Assembly (NCBI GenBank): GCA_963555705.1
Contig: OY743184.1
Span: 24,154,859-24,218,858 of the forward strand
DNA length: 64,000 bases
Reading direction: 5' to 3'
DNA from: Ligustrum vulgare
Lineage: Eukaryota; Streptophyta; Magnoliopsida; Lamiales; Oleaceae
Both the position numbers and the translations under genes were made by a program. The notes beneath the pieces were generated by a model. It had not been told where the DNA came from, ran no database searches, and saw only the letters and a program-made list of their open reading frames with translations. Each line of letters opens with the position of its first letter. Position 1 is the stretch's first letter. This document shows, piece by piece, positions 57,534 through 64,000 of this stretch.

Positions 57534-59340
57534 ATGTCCAGGCGGGATTCATCTTCTTCATCGGTTAGTTACAACAAGGGAATTGGCAGAAGGGAGCCAA
57601 CAACTTCATCAATGAGCCACAACAAGCGACCTGAAAGTATGAATAGGGTGGATAGGAATGATGTAGGTGTGATGGAAACTTTGCATAAACATTTTGAGAA
57701 GTTGATGACTAGAATGGATAGGTAGGAAGAAACTATTAATCGGTTGCGTAGGGATCAAACTCATATAGATCCTAGAGCTAGGAGGGGAAACAATCATAGG
57801 GTTGGATGTTGGTTTGATGAAGAGAGGGATGATAGTGGATGGGAAAGTGTGCATTATTCAATGGCTAGTGTGGGAAGAAGAAGTGAAAGAGGTCATAGAA
57901 GGAGGCATGAGAATCGAGATGAAGTGGATGGTAACCTCGAAAATATTAAAATGACCATACCACCTTTTAGTGGGAGGAGTGATCCGGAGGGGTATCTAGA
58001 TTGAGAAAAGAATGTGGAATTGATGTTTGAGTGTCATAATTATTTGGAGGAAAAGAAGGTTAAGCTAGCTGTGGTGGAGTTCGTTGACTGCAACATAAAC
58101 TGGTGGGATCAATTGGTGAAGAATCGAAGGAGAAATGGTGAGAGGCAGGTGGATATATGCCTGAGATGAAAACCATAATGAGAAAGAGGTTTTTCCCAAA
58201 CCACTACCATAGGGATATTTAAAAATGGTTGCAGGGGCTTACGCAAGGTTCTACGAGTGTGGAGGAGTATCATAAAGACATGGAAGTAGCCATGATTAGG
58301 GTCAATGTGGTGGAGGATCTGGAAGTTAACATGGTTAGGTTTTTGGGTGGGCTGAACAGAGACATTGTCAACATCATTGAGTTACAACATTATGTGGAAC
58401 TAGAAGATGGGGTGCATATGACAATGAAAGTGGAGAGGCAAATAAAGCGAAAGGGGGTAGCAAAGCATTCACCTAGATCATATCCTACATTTCATCCATG
58501 GAGGGATCCTAATGATGAACATGTTCTGAAGGGGAAGGAGGAACCTTCAATGAAAGGTAAAAATATTTCTGATTCCCAACTTAAAACATTTCTGATTCCC
58601 AACCTACTAAGGATAGGAATATTAAATGTTTTAAATGCTTGTGTTTGGGTCACATTGCATCCCAGTGTCCAAATAAAAGAGTAATGTTTTTGTGAGATAA
58701 TGGGAAAATTAGTTCGGAAGATGAATTTAAGGGAATGCCTAGATTAGAGGATGTTGGGGCTAGTAGTAGCAATGATGAAGGGCTAACTTATGCTGTGAAA
58801 AGATCACTTGTTAGTAGGCATGTCCTAAGTTCTAGAGTTGAGTGGTTGAAGTGGATGAACAAAGGGATAACCTTTTTCACACTAGTTGTTTGGTGGGAAA
58901 AAAGGTTTGCGAGATGGTGATCGATGGGGGAAGTTGTACTAATGTGGTTAGTACAATGTTGGTGGAATCATTGCGATTGCCTAAGTTGAAACATCCTAAT
59001 CCCTAAAAATTACAACGGTTAACCGAGATGAGGGAACTTAAAGTGAACAGGTAGGTTAATATCAAATTTACCATTGGGGGTTATAGAGATGAGATTGTGT
59101 GTGATGTGGTGCCTATGCATGTTGGGCATATTTTGTTGAGAAGTCCTTGACAACATGATAGGAGGGTGGTGCATAATGGTTTTAAGAACCAATATTTGTT
59201 TGTGAAGGGTGGAAAGAAGATCACTGTCGTTCCTTTACCTCCTAAAGAGGTCCGAGAGGATCAATTAAAAATAAAAGGTGAGTTTGAGGGGAAAAATAAG
59301 AGTGTTGAGGCAACAACCTCAGAAAAGGAGAGGGTGTGAA
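57534..59340 (+). pseudogene. gypsy gag and aspartic protease (decayed)
   Basis: From ATG 57534 an Arg/Ser-rich gag N terminus (MSRRDSSSSSVSYNKG) is followed by the capsid region (IKMTIPPFSGRSDPEGYLD; GSTSVEEYHKDMEV) and a zinc knuckle C-X2-C-X4-H-X4-C (CFKCLCLGHIASQC, 58630-58671). The protease begins VIDGGSCTNVVS at about 58919, with Gly in place of the usual Thr or Ser after Asp-Gly. It extends to about 59230 (ITVVPLPPKEVRE). Stops at 57723, 58003 and 58168 and several frame changes interrupt it. Confidence 0.85.
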
Positions 59341-59742
59341 AATTGAAAACAAGAGAGTTGAGGCCACGACCTCAAAAAAAGGAGAGCTTGAGAGCAAGAA
59401 GAAAGAGAAAAGAGAGTCCACCCCCAAATTGAGTTTTTTTGCACAATAGTTGATGTACAAGGATTCATGCCTTGCACTTTACCAATCTAACAAATCCCTC
59501 CCCAGTTCTACTAAATTTGTTTTGTTGGTACCCAAATCAAACTCAAAAACTAAAGTCGGGACTGAATGCCATAGCAAGGAGAATCAGCCCCGAAAGCCCA
59601 AGGACTACACAAAGTACAAGCATGAACATCAATCCCGCATAAGCCAGTATAGGCATGAACCAAGAGCTAACAGACCCCGGAGTTGCAAGAGGATTGAGCG
59701 AGTTGTAGATTCGAGGCCGATTCCTTTTCAAGAGAGGGGGCA

Positions 59743-60622
59743 TGATATGTTCCAAAGTAGGTGTCGAAAGGAGAAGTTGAGCTATCGGCAATACGACAGT
59801 GATCTACGTGCGAAAAGGACCAAATTCCATGTTGGCGTCGATTCGAGAAGATGAAGGGATCGAACCGAATCAAAGGATTGAAGTTTGAAGTCCAGAAGCC
59901 TATTCACGGCCGTAACTCCATCTCGGGTTCAGGAGAAGAATTTCAAGTTTTTGATTTTTACGGCCGTAAATCAAGGAAACTTACAGTCGTTACTTGTTCT
60001 TGGGTAAAATGTCACATTCCAGCAAAACAATACTTAAGGCCGTAATTCCGGAAGTCACGACCGTAATGGTCAATCAGAAAACTACTTATGGCCGTAAGAC
60101 TCTCTTTCACGGCCATAACTTCAATTTTTCGGATTTTCGCGAATTTTAGTTGTTTTTTATTTTTAATTAATTATTTCCATATTTTGAACCCTAATTACGG
60201 CTAGGGCTAAGTTTAAGGTGTTTTGACTATATTATGTTATGTTTTTCATTATGAACAATTAGACAATTTTGATTATTGAATAGATTGAGAGTTTTTCTCT
60301 TTGAAAATGTTGAGGATTCCCTTTTGTGTTCTTTAAGAACAAATCTGAACTTATCAAATATTGTGAAATATTTGTAGCGTTCCAATCAGAAACTTATCAA
60401 GGAAGTTGACAAGTACTTGTGGTGTTTCGAAAACCTCGGTTCTTCAATCCGCATCTTCGAATATTCGCGTCGTGATTGTTGGGTCAAGGTCTTATCGTCA
60501 ATTTTATTTTTCCAATTATTATGTTTCTTGTTTCTTTTATTTGTTGCTAAATTTAGATCTTTCCTATTGTCTGTGTCTTAATTCCGCGATCTTCATTGCA
60601 TTTCCCGAGTGGAATCGCATAT
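59743..60622 (+). repeat. 3' LTR of the nested gypsy element
   Basis: It starts TGATATGTTCC after the purine run and is homologous to 56208-57117. It carries the same ttacggccgtaa-type palindromes at about 59905-60120. It lacks a short block (acccagttggtcacggccat) present in the 5' LTR. Confidence 0.88.
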
Positions 60623-60627
60623 TACCC

Positions 60628-60829
60628 CGAGTTTGTTGAAAACTCTTGGCCACTAATCTAGCTTTGTACCTTTCAATAGTACCATCAGACTTATATTTGA
60701 CTTTAAAAACCCATTTGTTGCCAGCCACATGCATGGTGTTAGTATGAGGAACTAGACTCTATGTTTTAATAGCATGCAAAGCATTGATTTCAGCAGTCAA
60801 GGCATCAACCCACTTTGGATCAAGTAATG
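60628..60829 (-). pseudogene. Ty1/copia reverse transcriptase, N-terminal segment
   Basis: The minus strand encodes DPKWVDALTAEINALHAIKT, a stop, SLVPHTNTMHVAGNKWVFKVK and DGTIERYKARLVAKSFQQ, the classic start of the copia reverse transcriptase. It joins to 56207 across the gypsy insertion and is cut at 60829 by the Athila-like LTR. Confidence 0.92.
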
Positions 60830-62255
60830 TGATAAGTGTATTTTATACACTTATTTCTATCCTAAAAGTAGGATTTTATGTGTTTGTCTAAGAATATTTT
60901 CTATTTATTTAGTTCTTATTTGTTTATATTTCAGGAATAATCCAAAATCGATAAAACAACGGAATTGAAGCCAAAATCGAGCAATTGGATGATAAAAATG
61001 TCAAAGTGTGCAAATCAAGAGATGATGCAGTTAATCAAATGGCCAATTGGTTGAAAATGGAAGAAGAAATCAAATTTGGAAGAAATCAAAAGTTCAGCAC
61101 CTAAATTGCAACAATCGAAAGTTGGAGGACTTGCTGTGCAATTAAAATATAGGGACCAACTTGTAGCACTTAAAATATGAAAATTGCAATTTTCTATATA
61201 ACCGCGCAGTGGTAGGGAATAGACGCGCACGGTCGCATAACCCAGAAAATTGACGACTGAAGCTAATTTCCAAAGTCGTACGGTCGCGCACTTTTGAACT
61301 GCCTGGTCGCACGGTTAAAATTCTGGGCTGCAGCTGGGCTTTTTGCTCGGAATTCAGTATTCTTTCTCCCCAAGTAACCTAATTTTTGTGAATATCTATA
61401 TATACTAGACTTGGGGTACGTAATTAGGGGTTCCCAACTTGCTCAATTCATGCTAAAACGTTGTCAAAGTGTCGAGGGATCCATGCCACGCCAAGAACAC
61501 AATTGAAGACCAAAGATCAGGGGATGAATAGGGTGAAATCTATCCATTTTTCTTATGATTTTTATTCAATTATGTATCTAGGTTAGGTTTTAAATGTTAG
61601 AATTGTGATGAAGCATTAAATTTCGGATTTTATGTGTTACTTTGATGTTTAATTTAATTAATTCATGGGTTTGAGCAATTGATGCGTGCTTTTCTTATTA
61701 TCCAATTACCTGATCACTAATTGTATGATTTTAGGTTATGTTTTCTTAACTTCGAAAGATTAGGAATTCATTAGACTACCTTCAATTGCCACAAAGTTCG
61801 GTAGGGGATAGAAATATACCTCTATGCTTTGTGTTATCTACAATATTATTCACAGTTCTTTAATGCTTTCTTGCACATTCGTATTCAATATAGAAATATA
61901 GTTGGATCGTGCGTAGGAATAGGCGTTAATGCTTGTCCGAAAGGGAGTTTTAACAACATTAGGAATATGGATTTTCAAAGCCACGTGAATTATCATTAGA
62001 CAATTGGAGTAATGCATAATTGATGGAACTAATGTGGATTCTCAATTCTAACATATTTATTTTATAGTTTTTACAAAACAAATTTTTTTTTTTTTTTTAG
62101 TTTAGTTTAAAATCAAAATTTTCAACTCAATCTATTTTCTAGTTCTGGTTAAGATAGTAGTCTAAAATACAATTTACAATAATCCCTGTGGGTACGATAC
62201 TTGGGCTCACGTCCACTTTATTACTTGCGGGACCAGTGCACTTGCGGAGTGAACA
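60830..62255 (+). repeat. 5' LTR, Athila-like family
   Basis: It starts TGATAAGTGTATTTTATACA (with a TAAGTGTA...TACACTTA inverted pair) and ends AGTGAACA. Most of it matches the truncated LTR at 32765-34015, which supports the 3' boundary. Confidence 0.87.
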
Positions 62256-62261
62256 AGTTTT

Positions 62262-62279
62262 TGGCACTGTTTTCGGGGA
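62262..62279 (+). other. Primer-binding site, tRNA-Asp-like
   Basis: TGGCACTGTTTTCGGGGA lies six bases after the LTR and agrees at about 14 of 18 positions with the tRNA-Asp primer site usual for Athila elements. Confidence 0.75.
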
Positions 62280-62538
62280 TTTTTTTAAATTTATTTTTAG
62301 ATTACTTATACTAATTCGGAATTTTTACTTGTTTTATTTTATTTTTATCTTAGGATTTTTATTTTTATTTTATTTTATTTTTAGTTTAGTCATTAGTTTC
62401 GTTACTTTTCTTGTAGTTGTGTATGTTACGTTCGAAAAATGGGAATCTTTTTGAAACTGACTAGAAATAGAACGTACGTTATACCGTAGATTAAGAGAGG
62501 TTAGAGAACTAGATAAATCAAAAAATCAAAAAAATCAA

Positions 62539-64000
62539 ATGGCGAACAACAACAATCTTCTACCCCCTGCTGATCAAATAAATGAAGATGACATGTTGGT
62601 TGGTGACTTCATGACACCTCAGGTGGTTCAAAGTCAGTCTAGCATAGTCTATCCACTATTTGGGTAGGCGAACTTCCAACTTAAAACCAATGTCATCAGT
62701 ACATTCCAAAATGGACAACAATTTCATGGGAGACCTGATGAAAACCTACATACACATGTTTCTAAATTTTTAGACATGTACCAACACTTTCAATATCAGG
62801 GTGTGTCTGATGATGCTATCAGACTCAGGTTATTCCCTTACACTCTAAAAGACAGAGCTGTTGACTGGTTAGATTCTAGCACCACTGCAAGTATAACCAC
62901 CTGGAATGACTTGGTTCAGAATTTTTGCACTAAATTTATGCCTCCAGTGAAGGTTTCCAAACAGAGACATGACATCACTGTGTTCTAGTAGCATGATGCT
63001 GAATCTTTTGATGATGCATGGAACATATTTAAGGGCATGCTGAGGAAGTGTCCAAACCATGTGATTGCTAGAGAAGACCAAGTGAAGTTTTTCTATGAAG
63101 GATTACTATCGCATTTTAAAAACATGGTTGACTCCTCATCAAATGGTGCTTTGGAAACAAAGACCATTGGACAGGCATTGGAGCTCTTTGAGAGGATAGC
63201 AAATACAAATGCCATGTAGGGATCGGACAGGGTGGTACCAAAGAAGGTATCGGGAGTCTATGAAGTAGATGCTTACACTACCATATTAGCAAAAATAGAC
63301 TCTTTGGCTGCAAAAGTAGAGGGCATAGCACTGGTGAGTCATTCATCTAAAAGTGCTAAAGTGATTTGTGAAGAGTGTGGTGAAAACCATGCCACTACAG
63401 ATTGCCCTATTCTGGCTTGTCCAGTGGAGCAAGTTGACTATGTACAAGGGGGTTAACGCCAAAATAATCCATACTCAAATACCTATAACCCAGGTTGGCG
63501 CAATCATCCTAATTTTTCTTGGAAAGATCACTCAAATTGACACATTGCGCCACAATTCAACACTGAGGAAAAGAAGGCTGCATTAGAAGAGCTAATTGGT
63601 AAGTTTGTGGAGAGAACAGAACAATTCATGGCTAAAATAAATCAATTTATGAGAAAAACTGAAATCACATTCCAAAATCAGCAGGCATCGATAAAAAAAC
63701 CTGGAACACCAAGTAGGGCAGATAGCACAGCTGATCACAACAAGAGCCTTGGGTACATTACACGCAACCACTGAGGTAAACCCAAAGGAACAACTTATGA
63801 CAATAAATGTGGTGCGATATGAGAAAAAGGCAATCACTACAAGTAGCGGTGTGCAACTTCTTGAAATCCAAATAAAAAAGCCAGCTGAAGTTCCTGAACA
63901 GATTGTGAAAATTGGTGAGAAAATAGCTGGAAAGGAAGATAACCATGAGGTGAAATCAACAACTAAACCTCATGAGTCTCCTATCCCATTTCCACAGAGG
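62539..64000 (+). pseudogene. Athila-type gag (decayed)
   Basis: ATG 62539 starts MANNNNLLPPADQINEDD. The capsid core follows (FHGRPDENLHTHVSKFLDMY; LFPYTLKDRAVDWL; WNDLVQNFCTKFMPP; EDQVKFFYEGL), then a zinc-knuckle-like CEECGENHATTDCP. In-frame stops occur at 62665-62667, 62986-62991, 63217-63219, 63454-63456 and 63538-63540. A slip in the A run at 63693-63699 shifts the frame. From there NLEHQVGQIAQLITTRALGT stays open to the window end. The gag function (capsid, RNA packaging) is lost in this copy. Confidence 0.9.

Larger units (their letters stand above)
56208..60622 (+). mobile_element. Internally deleted Ty3/gypsy element nested in copia
   Basis: LTRs of about 910 and 880 bp, an iMet primer site and a purine tract (AGAGAGGGGG) before the 3' LTR define a plus-strand element. 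The interior keeps decayed gag and protease, but reverse transcriptase, RNase H and integrase are missing. The LTRs differ at many positions, so it is clearly older than the 38290-48423 element. Confidence 0.9.
60830..64000 (+). mobile_element. Athila-like Ty3/gypsy element, 3' part outside the window
   Basis: The order is a 1426-bp LTR, a tRNA-Asp-like primer site and a decayed gag. It inserted into the copia relic (junction ...caagtaatg|TGATAAGTGTA). The continuation and the 3' LTR are not in the window. Confidence 0.88.

Noticed and set aside
59450..59854. 134-codon frame before the gypsy 3' LTR
   Set aside because: It may be the remnant of the pol C-terminal end or spacer, but no motif could be assigned and it runs into the LTR. 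It is not reported as a separate gene.
62188..62454. 88-codon hydrophobic frame
   Set aside because: It spans the LTR end, primer site and a T-rich leader. The Phe/Leu runs come from T-rich sequence, not from a gene.

Overview
The window is nuclear DNA of a flowering plant, most likely a eudicot. The evidence is GT-AG introns, an A+T-rich background, plant transposon superfamilies (CACTA, Mutator-like, hAT, Stowaway, T-tailed SINE, Ty1/copia, Ty3/gypsy with tRNA-iMet or tRNA-Asp-like primer sites) and a plant RAD6-type ubiquitin-conjugating enzyme. I cannot name the species. Only one host gene looks ordinary and intact. Nearly everything else is mobile DNA, much of it nested.

Layout. 1-6846: 3' part of a CACTA (En/Spm) element with a TNP2 transposase split by a nonsense codon and an 11-exon Ptta/En/Spm + Ulp1 protease gene with early stops. 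It ends inside the gag of a minus-strand LTR retrotransposon whose 5' LTR is 7106-7768. 8531-8760: a SINE with a perfect 15-bp target duplication. 10.9-12.55 kb: stepwise-duplicated A+T-rich DNA studded with a GGTCACATGTT-like motif. 13623-20553 (minus): a complete five-exon UBC2/RAD6-type E2 gene of 152 codons. Its 4.5-kb second intron holds a 2-kb fold-back element and several MITEs. 21569-22459: a hAT-type element. About 22.9-31.1 kb: a decayed Ulp1-family gene (+) converging on a decayed MULE transposase (-), with two tandem arrays between them. 32765-34015: a truncated Athila-like LTR. 35.1-38.3 kb: tandem repeats interrupted by an LTR fragment.

38290-48423 is the most interesting object: a very young LTR retrotransposon with 3461-bp LTRs (one mismatch noticed), a CTTTT target duplication, and an iMet primer site showing that it lies on the minus strand. 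It has no gag or pol. Its 3.2-kb interior carries two intact ORFs antisense to the element. One is a 172-aa protein with a basic-plus-four-cysteine motif like the nucleic-acid-binding proteins of Betaflexiviridae. The other is a 217-aa intronless LOG (cytokinin-activating phosphoribohydrolase) gene. Both have a TTTAAATAG box upstream.

48.4-54.7 kb: the rest of the tandem array, a Stowaway-like MITE, a hAT-type element with an 8-bp target duplication, and A+T-rich repeats. 54.7-64 kb: a minus-strand copia relic into whose reverse transcriptase a gypsy element (56208-60622) inserted. The copia reading frame resumes across the insertion. An Athila-like element (5' LTR 60830-62255, then a decayed gag) inserted into the same copia further upstream and runs off the window.

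All calls come from reading the sequence and from family knowledge. No database search was possible.
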